DNA from: Rhodospirillaceae bacterium | Lineage (GTDB): Bacteria; Pseudomonadota; Alphaproteobacteria; Rhodospirillales; Casp-alpha2 | Length of the DNA stretch: 50,270 nt | Reading direction: 5' to 3' | Assembly: GCA_016845145.1 (NCBI GenBank) | Contig: JAERTE010000066.1 | Span: forward strand, 1 to 50,270 | In this document: in pieces, positions 9,106 to 18,155 of the stretch | How positions within the stretch are numbered: position 1 is the stretch's first letter | Layout of the letters: every line of letters starts with the position of its first letter | Program-made: the position numbers and the translations under genes | Notes under the pieces: model-generated | What the model saw: only the letters and a program-made list of their open reading frames with translations | Databases searched by the model: none | What the model was told of the DNA's origin: nothing

Positions 9106-9287
9106 GGACACGCTATTTTACATTCAAATAGGATGAGAGTTCGCGCCGAGCCTAAGTCGTTGGGGCGGCTCAAATTTTGATGGGAGTCCCATTACTGAGA
9201 AAATTGGGTTCGGTCCCCAGATTTTTTATGATGTCATTGAAAACAAACGTGTTTTCACCCCGGAAAAACGGTTGCGAAACGAAATGC

Positions 9288-10553
9288 TCAGTGTCCCGGT
9301 TGTCGGAGGCGAGCAGGCCGCAGGCCGTCGGTGACACGCAGGTGCTCTTCCCAACTGGCGCGCCATTCGGGAAAATCTTCGGCCGCCATGGGCTGCGCGA
9401 CGAAGTAGCCTTGTGCTTCGTCACAGCCGAGCTCGGCTATCAGGTCCCAGTCCTCTTGCGATTCGACGCCCTCCGCGACGACATGCATATCGAGCTTGCG
9501 GGCCAGCTCAATGCTCGATTCCAAAATTGCATGGCTGGCGCCATCGGTGGCAGCGCCCGTGACGAAGGCCTTGTCGATTTTCATTTCGGTGAACGGGCAG
9601 CGCTTCAGTTGCTCCAACGAAGAAAACCCGGTGCCGAAATCGTCAATCGCCAGGCTGACGCCTTTCAGGCGTAATCGGGCCAGCGTATCGAGAATACGCA
9701 CCAGATCGTGCATCACCCGGCTTTCCGTCACCTCGAGCGTCAGATTGGTAGGCGGCAGCCCCGCCGCTGCGGCGGTCTCAACCACAAACTCCGGTAGCGT
9801 GATGTCGTCCAAATCGTCGACGGCGGCATTGAAGGAAATATTGACGTCCTTGTCGGCGTCGTCCCAGGCGGCCACCGCGTTGACCACGCAGGCGCACACG
9901 ATCCCCGTTAGATCGTGGATCACGCCACCTTCCTCAGCCGCCGGCACGAACGAGTCGGGCGTCAGCAAACCATGCGTCGGATGTAACCAGCGCACCAGCG
10001 CTTCCGCGCCGATCACCTTGCGGGTTTTCACCGAAACCTTGGGCTGGAACATGACGTCGAATTGCCCGGCTTCCATACCGTCGCGAATCTCAGCCACGTC
10101 TACTGCCACCACCTCGGTGGGCCCGGCCAGCGCCGCCGCCGAAGCAAACCTTTCGTATTCATCCATCAACGTGCGGATGCTGGTGCCAGTAATGGGTTTT
10201 TGCAGGGCGCCAAGGAAATTCAGATTGTGCGCTCTGGCCAGGCTGTCGACAACATCGAGCGTACGGCGCTCGACACCGCTGATGATGGCTATTCCGCCTG
10301 CAAAATCACGGGCCGCCAGATGGCGCAGAAACTCAATACCGTCCATGCCGGGCATATTGAGGTCCGAGATCAGCAGCCCGAAATGTTCGCCGTTGTCCAG
10401 GCGCTCAAGGGCGTGGCGGGCTTCGGACTCGCGCACCACGTCGAAGATACCGCGGGTCGCGAGAATTCCCTGGATCACGTCGAGAACCAATTCCTCGTCG
10501 TCCACACAGAGGACCCGCAAACTGTCGGTCTTTGGATTAGCGTCCGCGCTCAT
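9288..10553 (-). CDS. Response regulator with EAL (c-di-GMP phosphodiesterase) output
   Basis: 421 residues. The receiver domain (about 12-130) has the acidic pair DDE at 18-20, phosphoacceptor D64 in LISDLNMPGMDG and K119. The EAL domain starts near 155 and has EAL at 184-186, EVTES, DDFGTG at 304-309 and EGVES near 361, the residues that bind magnesium and hydrolyse c-di-GMP to pGpG; it looks catalytically competent. AAGGAACG precedes the start. A hairpin (GCCAGCC 10586-10592 with GGCTGGC 10602-10608) sits just upstream. No kinase is adjacent. Confidence 0.92.
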   Translation of the reverse strand: MSADANPKTDSLRVLCVDDEELVLDVIQGILATRGIFDVVRESEARHALERLDNGEHFGLLISDLNMPGMDGIEFLRHLAARDFAGGIAIISGVERRTLDVVDSLARAHNLNFLGALQKPITGTSIRTLMDEYERFASAAALAGPTEVVAVDVAEIRDGMEAGQFDVMFQPKVSVKTRKVIGAEALVRWLHPTHGLLTPDSFVPAAEEGGVIHDLTGIVCACVVNAVAAWDDADKDVNISFNAAVDDLDDITLPEFVVETAAAAGLPPTNLTLEVTESRVMHDLVRILDTLARLRLKGVSLAIDDFGTGFSSLEQLKRCPFTEMKIDKAFVTGAATDGASHAILESSIELARKLDMHVVAEGVESQEDWDLIAELGCDEAQGYFVAQPMAAEDFPEWRASWEEHLRVTDGLRPARLRQPGH

Positions 10554-10644
10554 TCAGCGTCGTTCCTTGTTTGCCGGCCTTGCCTGCCAGCCTTGCTCAA
10601 CGGCTGGCGCAGCTTGGCCCATCGGGGACACAAATGCACGCGCG

Positions 10645-10678
10645 AAAAAGCCGGCGCCACCGGAAAGGCGGCGCCGGC
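10645..10678 (-). terminator. Rho-independent terminator of pckA
   Basis: On the minus strand a perfect 9-bp stem, GCCGGCGCC with GGCGCCGGC (10670-10678 and 10650-10658), an 11-nt loop and then five T (complement of A at 10645-10649). It lies 26 nt past the pckA stop. Confidence 0.85.
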
Positions 10679-10703
10679 CAAATGATCATGTTCGGTGCCG
10701 GGG

Positions 10704-12311
10704 TCAGGCAGCAGCGCGTATGGCGGCAGCCTTCACCTGATCGTTAACGTGCTCCTCGAACTGCTCGAAGTTTTTCTCGAACAGCTCAGTCAGATGTTTC
10801 GCTTGCGCATCGTAGGCTTCCTTGTCCGCCCAGGTATTGCGCGGGTTGAGGATTTCCGCCGGCACGTTCGGACAGGTTTGCGGCACCAGCACGCCGAAGT
10901 TCGGGTCAGCGACAAATTCGACATCGTCGAGCTCGCCATGCAGTGCCGCGTTGAGCATGGCGCGGGTATAGGCAATCTTCATACGCTCGCCGACGCCGTA
11001 GCCGCCGCCCGACCAACCGGTGTTTACCAACCAGCACTTGGCGTTGTGTGCCGCCATCTTCTCGCCCAGCAGCTTGGCATAGACTGTCGGGTGGCGCGGC
11101 ATGAACGGCCCGCCGAAGCACGTTGAGAAGGTCGCCGAAGGTTCTTTAACACCACGCTCCGTCCCAGCCACTTTTGCCGTGTAGCCGCTCAGGAAATGGT
11201 ACATGGCCTGATCCGGCGTCAATTCACTGATCGGCGGCAAAACACCGAACGCATCGCAGGTCAGCATGACAATGTTTTTCGGATGCCCGGCCTGGCCCGT
11301 TTCGGACGCGTTGGAAACCTTGGCGATATCGTAGGATACCCGGCCGTTTTCGGAGTGCGCCGAATCGAAGAAATCCAGCTCGCGGGATTCCGGGTCCATC
11401 ACCACGTTCTCGATGATTGAGCCGAACGTGTGACAGAGATCGTAAATCTCGGGCTCAGCTTCGTGGGTTAGATTGATGGTCTTGGCGTAGCAGCCGCCTT
11501 CGAAGTTGAACACCCCATCGGAACCCCAACCATGCTCGTCATCGCCAATCAGCGAACGGGAGCTATCGGCCGACAGCGTCGTCTTGCCGGTGCCGGAAAG
11601 CCCGAAAAAGATCGCGGCATCATCGCCCGACCCGACATTAGCGGAACAATGCATGGGTAGAACGCCTTGTTCCGGCATCAGGTAGTTCATGATCGAGAAG
11701 ATCGATTTCTTAATCTCGCCCGCGTAAGCCGAGCCACCCACCAAGATCATCCGGCGCGCCAAGTGCACCAGAATGAAGGTGCCCGACGTGGTGCCGTCGG
11801 ATGCCGGGTCGGCTGTCAGGCTGGGCGCCTGCAGAACCGTGAATTCAGGTTCAAAGTCTTCCAGCGCATCAGCCGGCGGCTGAATGAACATGTTGCGGGC
11901 AAACAGATTGTGCCAAGCGTTCTCGCTGATTTGGCGGATACGCAACCGATGATTCGGGTTGGCGCCGCAATAGCAGTCCTGCACGAACACGTCCTTGCCG
12001 TTCATGTGCGCAAGGACTTTCGCCAAGACGCCATCAAAATGTGCTTCGCTGATCGGCCGGTTCACATTGCCCCACCAGATGTCATCCTTGGTGGACGGCT
12101 CCTCGACCACGAAACGATCATTCGGGGAGCGCCCCGTGTGCTCGCCAGTGAGCGCAATAAAGGCACCGTGCTTCGTGAGTTGTCCTTCCTTGCGCTGCAT
12201 TGCTTGCTCAAACAATGGCGCTGCACTGAGATTCCAATAGGCTGTCTTGACGCCATCAAGGCCGTGATTGGCCAAGCCGTATCGGCTGGGCCGCACCCCT
12301 AGGTTTTCCAC
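10704..12311 (-). CDS. pckA: Phosphoenolpyruvate carboxykinase (ATP)
   Basis: 535 residues, normal family length. It converts oxaloacetate and ATP to phosphoenolpyruvate, CO2 and ADP, the first committed step of gluconeogenesis, in the cytoplasm. Visible signatures are TGRSPNDRF (about 59-67), the kinase P-loop GLSGTGKTTLS at 237-247, and the metal-binding DDEHGW at about 257-262. The start is GTG at 12311 with GGGAGAG a few bases upstream. In many alphaproteobacteria pckA lies next to chvI/chvG and is linked to that regulon; here three cobalt/heme genes lie in between. Confidence 0.97.
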   Translation of the reverse strand: MENLGVRPSRYGLANHGLDGVKTAYWNLSAAPLFEQAMQRKEGQLTKHGAFIALTGEHTGRSPNDRFVVEEPSTKDDIWWGNVNRPISEAHFDGVLAKVLAHMNGKDVFVQDCYCGANPNHRLRIRQISENAWHNLFARNMFIQPPADALEDFEPEFTVLQAPSLTADPASDGTTSGTFILVHLARRMILVGGSAYAGEIKKSIFSIMNYLMPEQGVLPMHCSANVGSGDDAAIFFGLSGTGKTTLSADSSRSLIGDDEHGWGSDGVFNFEGGCYAKTINLTHEAEPEIYDLCHTFGSIIENVVMDPESRELDFFDSAHSENGRVSYDIAKVSNASETGQAGHPKNIVMLTCDAFGVLPPISELTPDQAMYHFLSGYTAKVAGTERGVKEPSATFSTCFGGPFMPRHPTVYAKLLGEKMAAHNAKCWLVNTGWSGGGYGVGERMKIAYTRAMLNAALHGELDDVEFVADPNFGVLVPQTCPNVPAEILNPRNTWADKEAYDAQAKHLTELFEKNFEQFEEHVNDQVKAAAIRAAA

Positions 12312-12441
12312 ATTGCTCTCCCTAGCTAAAATCGACGATGACGTTCTGCGCCAGCCGCCGGATTTACCGAATCTTATGGATTCATAGACTCGCCCTTCGC
12401 GAGTCTCAACACCAATGTGACTCTTTTTTTACGTGATGCCG

Positions 12442-13164
12442 TTAGGCCCGCGCCTGGTTTGCCAAAGCCACTAATATATCACGCACGCCAGCCGCGTCCG
12501 AGACAGGTTCTGGAAACGCTAATCGGGCGCGCCGTCTTCCTATAACGAGGTCCGCGCCATCGGGGTCGATACCCACCATCCGCCACTCACCGCCACGCCG
12601 GCCGAGCAACTTTGTGGCGTACAATTCAACCGCGTCAGCGTGATCTGAATTCATGTGCTCGATAATGCTGTCCGCAACCGTCCCGATAGCTTTTGAGGCT
12701 CGGGAATCGGCCGTGACGAAACGCCCACTCAACCATTGTGCCTTGGCGAATCCGCCAACCCAGTGCGCCCTATCGATACTCATGCGATAGAAACCGAAAT
12801 CGCCAAAGCCGGCATACATTTCAGCTTCAGGATGAATGTCCAAGAACCGTCGCGCATGTTGAGGCTTTCGAGTAGCCCGAATCCGGCCCAATACAGACAC
12901 CCTCGCACCGCGCTGCGGGTTGGCATGGCGTGACGCCTGCTCAAACAGCAACGAAGCTCGATTGTCGGCTTTCAGGTTTCGGGTGTGGTCGGCAAGTGTT
13001 GAAAACAACAGCAATGGGCTGCCGTCCATGTCCATGGCGACGGTCACCAGCGAGCCGTACGGCCAGCCGTTCGCGTTTGGTAAGTTCGTGGAAAGCGTCG
13101 CCGACCGGCACGAGCGCATCAATTGCCGGATGGCAAAACCGCGTTCATTCCGGGTCGGCGCCAT
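12442..13164 (-). CDS. HugZ-like heme/FMN-binding split-barrel protein with DUF2470 domain
   Basis: 240 residues. The N-terminal half is a pyridoxamine-5'-phosphate-oxidase-like split barrel (RSCRSATLSTNL, then GSLVTVAMDMDGSPLLLFSTLADHTRNL). The C-terminal part from about 165 is a DUF2470 domain with IIEHMNSDHADAVELYA. This domain pair is found in HugZ-type heme-utilisation proteins and related flavin-linked proteins; whether this one degrades heme is inferred. It begins 15 nt after cbtA on the same strand, so it is likely part of the riboswitch-controlled operon. Confidence 0.82.
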   Translation of the reverse strand: MAPTRNERGFAIRQLMRSCRSATLSTNLPNANGWPYGSLVTVAMDMDGSPLLLFSTLADHTRNLKADNRASLLFEQASRHANPQRGARVSVLGRIRATRKPQHARRFLDIHPEAEMYAGFGDFGFYRMSIDRAHWVGGFAKAQWLSGRFVTADSRASKAIGTVADSIIEHMNSDHADAVELYATKLLGRRGGEWRMVGIDPDGADLVIGRRRARLAFPEPVSDAAGVRDILVALANQARA

Positions 13165-13179
13165 GCGCTTACCTCAACC

Positions 13180-13836
13180 TCAAGCCGGTTCGAACCGGTC
13201 ATAGAAGTATCCGGCGCACCCCCCCAATACCATCCAGAACAAGCCATTGACGACCAACGATGCGACCGCGAATTGCGCTGCCAACTCCGCCGGGACGTTT
13301 CCAGGCTCCATAACAGGGTGCGGCGCTCCGTAAGCGTGCGGCGCGATCAGCAAAAGTGCGGCAAGTACCTTCCACAGGGCGCCATGCGCGAAAAAAATCA
13401 ACGCCAATGCGACCGAAGCGAACATCGCCGTGCCCAGCCACCAGGCCTGCCGTTCGCCCAACTCCGCCGCCACCATGCCCGGCAACTCCGGCGGTGCCCC
13501 CAATGCGGGCGCAATAAAGAACGCCGCGAACCCGCAAAGGCCCCAGATGATCCCATTTTGCCAGTCGGTCCGCCGTCCGGTGATGGCCATGGCCCCAACC
13601 AGCAGGAACGAAAATCCGATGGCGGTAATCACGTCGGCCAACAAGGAATAGGCATGACGCATAAAATCCACGGCATGTTGGTGCTCTTGAGTAGCGGCAT
13701 TCGGCGCGGCGGCTTCACCACTCTCGTAAACCTCAGCGTGCAAGATTAACGGCGTGGTCTGCCACATATGCAAAATGAACACAGCAAGACCGGCCAGCGC
13801 CCCAGCTAGGAGCGCCGTCATCACAATCCGTTGCAT
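13180..13836 (-). CDS. cbtA: CbtA-family cobalt transporter subunit
   Basis: 218 residues with about five membrane segments and scattered histidines (ILHMWQTTPLILHAE after the first segment, EHQHAVDFMRHAYS, GAPHAYGAPHP-like text near the C-terminus). CbtA is the large subunit of a predicted cobalt uptake system that occurs with CbtB under B12 riboswitches. I chose the ATG at 13836, where the hydrophobic N-terminus begins; a longer frame back to 13947 overlaps cbtB. It follows cbtB by 10 nt. Confidence 0.88.
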   Translation of the reverse strand: MQRIVMTALLAGALAGLAVFILHMWQTTPLILHAEVYESGEAAAPNAATQEHQHAVDFMRHAYSLLADVITAIGFSFLLVGAMAITGRRTDWQNGIIWGLCGFAAFFIAPALGAPPELPGMVAAELGERQAWWLGTAMFASVALALIFFAHGALWKVLAALLLIAPHAYGAPHPVMEPGNVPAELAAQFAVASLVVNGLFWMVLGGCAGYFYDRFEPA

Positions 13837-13846
13837 GGAAGTTCGC

Positions 13847-14032
13847 CTAGTGGCAGGGAACGGCGAATGCGTGCCTGACGTCGTGTGCCGCGTCGTGGAT
13901 CGTCTGGGAATTGGCAAAGCCCGCTCCCAATACGATAAAGGCACCAAACACTAAGGCGGTCACTGCCGGCAGTTTGGAAGATGTGTGTTCGACAACGGCT
14001 TGCGCCTGCGATTGAGTCTGTTCTTTGATCAT
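13847..14032 (-). CDS. cbtB: CbtB-family cobalt transporter subunit
   Basis: A 61-residue one-helix membrane protein (63 if it starts at 14038). The C-terminus has the histidine-rich CbtB signature IHDAAHDVRHAFAVPCH, likely to bind cobalt. GGAGGG at 14041-14046 is 8 nt from the ATG at 14032 but only 2 nt from the one at 14038, so the inner start is preferred. It is the first gene after the cobalamin riboswitch. Confidence 0.88.
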   Translation of the reverse strand: MIKEQTQSQAQAVVEHTSSKLPAVTALVFGAFIVLGAGFANSQTIHDAAHDVRHAFAVPCH

Positions 14033-14089
14033 GGCCATAACCCTCCGTTACGGATCAATTTAACACATTGCGTGAACTCACGTTCACAC

Positions 14090-14282
14090 CCGACGGCAGG
14101 TCTCCTGGCTTGCGGATCATTGTATCGATTCGGCCTTCCCGGAAAACCAGTGGCCATGGTGAATCGAACTCACCGCAGACAGTTGCGGGGGCAGCTGTGA
14201 TTGGAAACGCCTAGCTTAGGTCCGTGTCCATCACATTCCCTATTAAGCCCCAGGCTTTGTCGCCTTTGCGGGGGCACCGTCT
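14090..14282 (-). promoter_or_regulatory. Cobalamin (AdoCbl) riboswitch
   Basis: Read on the minus strand, the segment has all the conserved blocks in order: GGTGCC (complement of 14273-14278), AATAGGGAAT, the hallmark B12-box region GCTGCCCCCGCAACTGT, CCACTGG, CCGGGAAGG and the closing GCCAGGAGACCTGCC (14095-14109). It lies upstream of cbtB. After the aptamer comes a hairpin (GTGAAC/GTTCAC at 14072-14087) and CCGT/ACGG overlapping the cbtB ribosome binding site, which suggests control of translation: B12 present, cobalt uptake off. Confidence 0.95.
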
Positions 14283-14371
14283 ATGAGCCATATTAGGAAA
14301 GACGCGGTTGCCCGTCAATCAATCATGAACAGATTGCCACAAACGAGTTATAATTTCGCCACAATGGGCAC

Positions 14372-14392
14372 CTAGGTTTTACCTAGTTTTTT
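14372..14392 (+). promoter_or_regulatory. Short hairpin or operator before chvI
   Basis: CTAGG (14372-14376) and CCTAG (14382-14386) form an inverted repeat with a 5-nt loop followed by six T. The stem is short for a terminator and no plus-strand gene precedes it, so a protein-binding site for chvI control is also possible. A TATAAT sequence at 14349-14354 could be a -10 element. Confidence 0.35.
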
Positions 14393-14409
14393 AAACATCG
14401 AGGATTTTC

Positions 14410-15102
14410 ATGCCCCACACCATTGCCTTGGTCGATGACGATCAGAACATCCTGGCCTCGCTTTCCGCCGCATTAGTGGATGAAGGTTATGCCGTCGACA
14501 CCTATGGTGATGGCGAGGAAGCACTGAGCGGTATTGGGTCGCGACCTGTGGATTTGGCGATTTTGGATATCAAGATGCCGCGGATGGACGGCATGGAACT
14601 GCTCACCCAGCTTCGACAGCGCGATACCTTGCCGGTGATATTCCTCACCTCCAAGGACGATGAAGTAGATGAGGTCATGGGCCTTCGGCTGGGCGCCGAC
14701 GACTACATCAAGAAGCCGTTCTCACAGCGATTGCTGCTTGAGCGCATCCGCGCCGTCTTGCGCCGCCACGAAACCGCCAATAAAGACACCGACGGTGACC
14801 AGATTATGCGCCGGGGGGAATTGGTGCTCGACCCCGCCCGCCATCTCTGCACCTGGAAAGGTGACGAAATCAACCTGACGGTCACCGAGTTTTTGCTGGT
14901 CGAAGCCCTGGCGCGGCGTCCCGGCCATGTCAAAAATCGCGACCAGTTGATCGACGCGGCCTACGGCGAACACATCTACGTCGATGACCGCACCATCGAT
15001 AGCCATGTGAAACGCTTGCGTCGCAAGTTCAAGGCCGCTGATGACGATTTCCGGGAAATCGAGACCTTGTACGGCGTCGGCTATCGCTATCGAGCGGACT
15101 AG
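14410..15102 (+). CDS. chvI: ChvI-type OmpR-family response regulator
   Basis: 230 residues. The receiver domain has DDD near residue 9, phosphoacceptor D53 ([11 protein letters not shown]), T80 and K102. The winged-helix DNA-binding domain (about 130-228) ends in [34 protein letters not shown]. It is the partner of ChvG 17 nt downstream; in alphaproteobacteria the pair responds to acid and envelope stress. GAGGA just before the ATG is the ribosome binding site. Confidence 0.93.
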   Translation: MPHTIALVDDDQNILASLSAALVDEGYAVDTYGDGEEALSGIGSRPVDLAILDIKMPRMDGMELLTQLRQRDTLPVIFLTSKDDEVDEVMGLRLGADDYIKKPFSQRLLLERIRAVLRRHETANKDTDGDQIMRRGELVLDPARHLCTWKGDEINLTVTEFLLVEALARRPGHVKNRDQLIDAAYGEHIYVDDRTIDSHVKRLRRKFKAADDDFREIETLYGVGYRYRAD

Positions 15103-15119
15103 CGTGAGAGCAGATTAGA

Positions 15120-16742
15120 GTGACAGGGGGGAAACCGGATAAATCAGAGGCACGGCGACGGGAGCGATGGGTCTCGCCGATCACCCGACGCATCCTGGCC
15201 ATCAACATGCTGGCCCTCGCGCTGTTGGTGGCCGGCATTTTGTATTTGGACGAATACAAGGACAACCTGATCAAAGCCGAACTCAATGCCTTGGCCACGC
15301 AGGCTGAGATGTTTGCCGTTGCGCTAAGCGAGGCCCCCGTCACGGAACTGGCCACGGGCCAGTATCGGGTGTCAGAAATCTCCAACCAGATGGTTCGACG
15401 GCTGGTAAAGACCACCGGCACACGGGCGCGCTTGTTCGATGGCGCCGGACGCATGCTTGCGGATTCGCGCCGCCTGAATGGCGCCGGCACGACAATTACA
15501 ATCCAGGAATTGCCGCCGCCTGCTGACCCAGAAGGCCTGTTGGAACGAGGGCTGGATATGTTTGACCGCGTCGCCGGGCATCTGTTCGGCGCCCCCAGTT
15601 ACCCACCCTATCATGAGCGTGCACGCCAACATGGCCGAGATTACCCGGAAGTTGTGGCGGCGCTCGACGGGCGTTTTGTAAAGGTGGTCCGTGCACTCGA
15701 CCGCGAGCGGCTGCTGCTCGGCGTCGCCGTGCCGGTGCAGCGCTACAAACAAGTATTAGGTTCACTGCTGTTGACCAAGGATTCGGCGACTATCGACGAT
15801 GCCGTGTTCGAGACCCGGCGCGATATTTTACAGGTTTTTGCCGTAGCGTTGGCGGTTACTGTGCTGTTGTCCATCTATTTGGCGGGCACCATTGCACGGC
15901 CACTTCGTCAATTGGCCGCCGCAGCCGAACGGGTACGGCGCGACCACAGCCGGCGCCACAAGATTCCCGACATGGCCCAGCGCGACGACGAAATCGGCGA
16001 ATTGGCAGCGACGCTTAAGGATATGACGGAAGCATTGTGGCTGCGTATGGACGCCATCGAAACCTTTGCTGCAGACGTGGCACACGAGATAAAAAATCCA
16101 CTGACCTCGCTTCGCAGCGCCGTGGAAACCACTGCCCGTCTGAAAGACCCGGACCAGCAACGCAAGTTGATGACCATCATCGAGGAGGACGTCACCCGTC
16201 TCGACCGCCTGATCAGTGATATTTCCGACGCGTCACGCCTGGACGCCGAGCTGTCCCGCGCCGAAACCACCGATATCGACCTCACCGCCATGCTCGAAAC
16301 ATTGGCCGATATACATAACTCTACGGGCGCGTCGGATCATCCGGTCCAGATCAAATGCCCCGAGACCGGCAGTATCCATGTTGACGGAATGGAGAGCCGC
16401 CTAGCCCAGGTATTTCGAAACCTGATCGCCAACGCAGCGTCATTCAGCCCCATTAATGGCATCATCACAGTCAACGTTACTCAATCAAATGGCCAGGCGC
16501 GGATCGACGTTGAGGATGAAGGCCCAGGCATTCCCACCGGAAAGGAACAAGCCATCTTCGAACGGTTTTATTCGCAACGCCCCGAGAGTGAAAAATTCGG
16601 CACTCATTCCGGCCTGGGCCTCAGCATATCAAAACAGATTATTGAGGCTCACGGTGGTACAATTGCCGCAGCGAATCGCTCACATGCCAACGGCAATCTC
16701 ACCGGCGCCAGATTTCGCGTCATATTGCCCGTCGCCGGATAG
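15120..16742 (+). CDS. chvG: ChvG-type sensor histidine kinase
   Basis: 540 residues. One membrane segment at about 27-43, a periplasmic sensor domain of about 200 residues (stimulus domain, ChvG type), a second membrane segment near 240-258, then HAMP (IARPLRQLAAAAERVRR), a HisKA helix with VAHEIKNPLTSLRSAV (phosphorylated H322) and an ATPase domain with NLIANAASFS, DVEDEGPGIP and HSGLGLSISKQI. The start is GTG. In known relatives a periplasmic repressor ExoR controls it; no exoR is in this window. Confidence 0.92.
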   Translation: MTGGKPDKSEARRRERWVSPITRRILAINMLALALLVAGILYLDEYKDNLIKAELNALATQAEMFAVALSEAPVTELATGQYRVSEISNQMVRRLVKTTGTRARLFDGAGRMLADSRRLNGAGTTITIQELPPPADPEGLLERGLDMFDRVAGHLFGAPSYPPYHERARQHGRDYPEVVAALDGRFVKVVRALDRERLLLGVAVPVQRYKQVLGSLLLTKDSATIDDAVFETRRDILQVFAVALAVTVLLSIYLAGTIARPLRQLAAAAERVRRDHSRRHKIPDMAQRDDEIGELAATLKDMTEALWLRMDAIETFAADVAHEIKNPLTSLRSAVETTARLKDPDQQRKLMTIIEEDVTRLDRLISDISDASRLDAELSRAETTDIDLTAMLETLADIHNSTGASDHPVQIKCPETGSIHVDGMESRLAQVFRNLIANAASFSPINGIITVNVTQSNGQARIDVEDEGPGIPTGKEQAIFERFYSQRPESEKFGTHSGLGLSISKQIIEAHGGTIAAANRSHANGNLTGARFRVILPVAG

Positions 16743-16750
16743 TCCCAAAA

Positions 16751-17209
16751 ATGCCTCCTCAATTATCGGATCAAATCCACGCCACCTGTATCGCCATCGA
16801 CGGCCATGGCGTGTTGTTGCGAGGTGCTTCCGCCTCCGGCAAATCCGATTTGGCGCTGCGCCTGATCGACGCCGGAGCCGTGTTGGTTGCCGATGACCGT
16901 GTCGATCTCCAATCGTCGGACGGCATCGTTCGCGCCTCTGCGCCCGCCGCATTGTTGGGGCTTTTGGAGGTGAGAGGCATCGGCATATTGCATTTCGCAA
17001 CTCGCTCCGACGTGCCTGTCACGATCGTATGTGATCTGTATACGCCTGACGATATCGAGCGCTTGCCTGAAGAGAGGCAAGCGAATTTGCTCGGCATCGA
17101 CATTCCTGCATTTGCCATTACCCCGTTTGAAACCAGCGCCGCAACGAAAGTGCAACTTGCTCTGGCGCTCGCCAACGGCTCTATAATGCGTGGCAATGAC
17201 ACAAATTGA
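16751..17209 (+). CDS. hprK: HPr kinase/phosphorylase, short alphaproteobacterial form
   Basis: 152 residues, only the C-terminal kinase domain of the longer Gram-positive enzyme. The P-loop GASASGKS is at 25-32, and VADDRVDL follows; the K3-type signature lies in LLEVRGIGILHFATRS. It phosphorylates or dephosphorylates a serine of HPr (here likely S48 of the protein encoded at 18560). It begins 8 nt after chvG, so the regulatory pair and the phosphotransfer genes probably form one operon. Confidence 0.92.
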   Translation: MPPQLSDQIHATCIAIDGHGVLLRGASASGKSDLALRLIDAGAVLVADDRVDLQSSDGIVRASAPAALLGLLEVRGIGILHFATRSDVPVTIVCDLYTPDDIERLPEERQANLLGIDIPAFAITPFETSAATKVQLALALANGSIMRGNDTN

Positions 17210-18080
17210 CCCCGCAATGACCGAAACTCAAGTCGCCCTGATCACTGGCATATCCGGCGCAGGCAAAAGTTCAGCGCTCAGAGCGTTGGAAGATTTGGGC
17301 TATGAAGCCATCGACAATGTACCTATCTCGCTGATCCCGAGGCTGGTGGCAACGGACGGAGACCTTCGCGCCATCGCCATTGGCGTTGATATTCGAACCC
17401 GGGACTTCGACGCGGATGCTTTTATTCAGGAAGTCAAAGTGCTGGGTAAGCGCGGAGACCTGGATGTGCGATTGCTGTTTATGGATTGCAGCGACGACAT
17501 ACTGATCGAACGTTTCGGCGAAACCCGCCGGCGTCATCCGCTTGCATCGGATCGCCCAATCAGTGATGGACTGAAACAGGAGCGCGAACTTCTGGCGCCG
17601 TTGACGCAGCGCGCCGATATGGTCATCGATACCACCGAAATGCACGCCCGCGCCCTGAAGCAACTGCTGCAAGAAACATTTACGCTCAGCGGCCGTCCGG
17701 AATTGACCATCTGCCTAACATCGTTCGGGTTCAAGAACGGGTTGCCGCGTGATGCCGACCTGGTGTTCGATGTTCGGTTTTTGCGCAATCCTCACTATGA
17801 AACATATCTCCGTTCGAAGACTGGCCGCGACACAAGCGTCGCTGAGTTCATTGAATGCGACAATGGCCTGGAGGTCTTTTTCAGCAATTTGACCGCGTTG
17901 CTGCAACCTTTGATCCCGCGTTATGTGGCGGAAGGTAAAAGCTATCTGACAGTAGCCATCGGCTGTACCGGCGGTCGTCACCGTTCGGTCTATGTGGCGG
18001 AACGTCTTGGACGTTGGTTGGACAATCAAGGCCATTCTCTGCAGTTGCGCCATAGAGACCTGGAAATCACGGAAAAATAA
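17196..18080 (+). CDS. rapZ: RapZ/YvcJ-family nucleotide-binding protein (RNase adapter)
   Basis: About 294 residues. Walker A GISGAGKSS, then ALRALEDLGYEAIDNVPI, and the C-terminal RapZ signature region IGCTGGRHRSVYVAERL. In gammaproteobacteria RapZ presents the GlmZ RNA to RNase E and senses glucosamine-6-phosphate; in alphaproteobacteria the role is not settled. The start is uncertain: GTG at 17190, ATG at 17196 or ATG at 17217; the last gives the N-terminus most like relatives. The gene overlaps hprK if the earlier starts are used. Confidence 0.92.
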   Translation: MTQIDPAMTETQVALITGISGAGKSSALRALEDLGYEAIDNVPISLIPRLVATDGDLRAIAIGVDIRTRDFDADAFIQEVKVLGKRGDLDVRLLFMDCSDDILIERFGETRRRHPLASDRPISDGLKQERELLAPLTQRADMVIDTTEMHARALKQLLQETFTLSGRPELTICLTSFGFKNGLPRDADLVFDVRFLRNPHYETYLRSKTGRDTSVAEFIECDNGLEVFFSNLTALLQPLIPRYVAEGKSYLTVAIGCTGGRHRSVYVAERLGRWLDNQGHSLQLRHRDLEITEK

Positions 18081-18155
18081 GACCACAATCGCCGCCGGCA
18101 CGCCGTTCGGGGAGTGGTGGGCCGATAGGATTTATTCAGGGGAGAGCCCAATTCA

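Noticed and set aside
9496..10740. 414-codon plus-strand frame opposite the REC-EAL gene
   Set aside because: Serine/arginine-rich translation typical of an antisense frame of a GC-rich gene.
14372..14392. Hairpin plus T run before chvI as a true terminator
   Set aside because: The stem is only 5 bp and there is no upstream plus-strand gene to end; kept only as a possible regulatory site.
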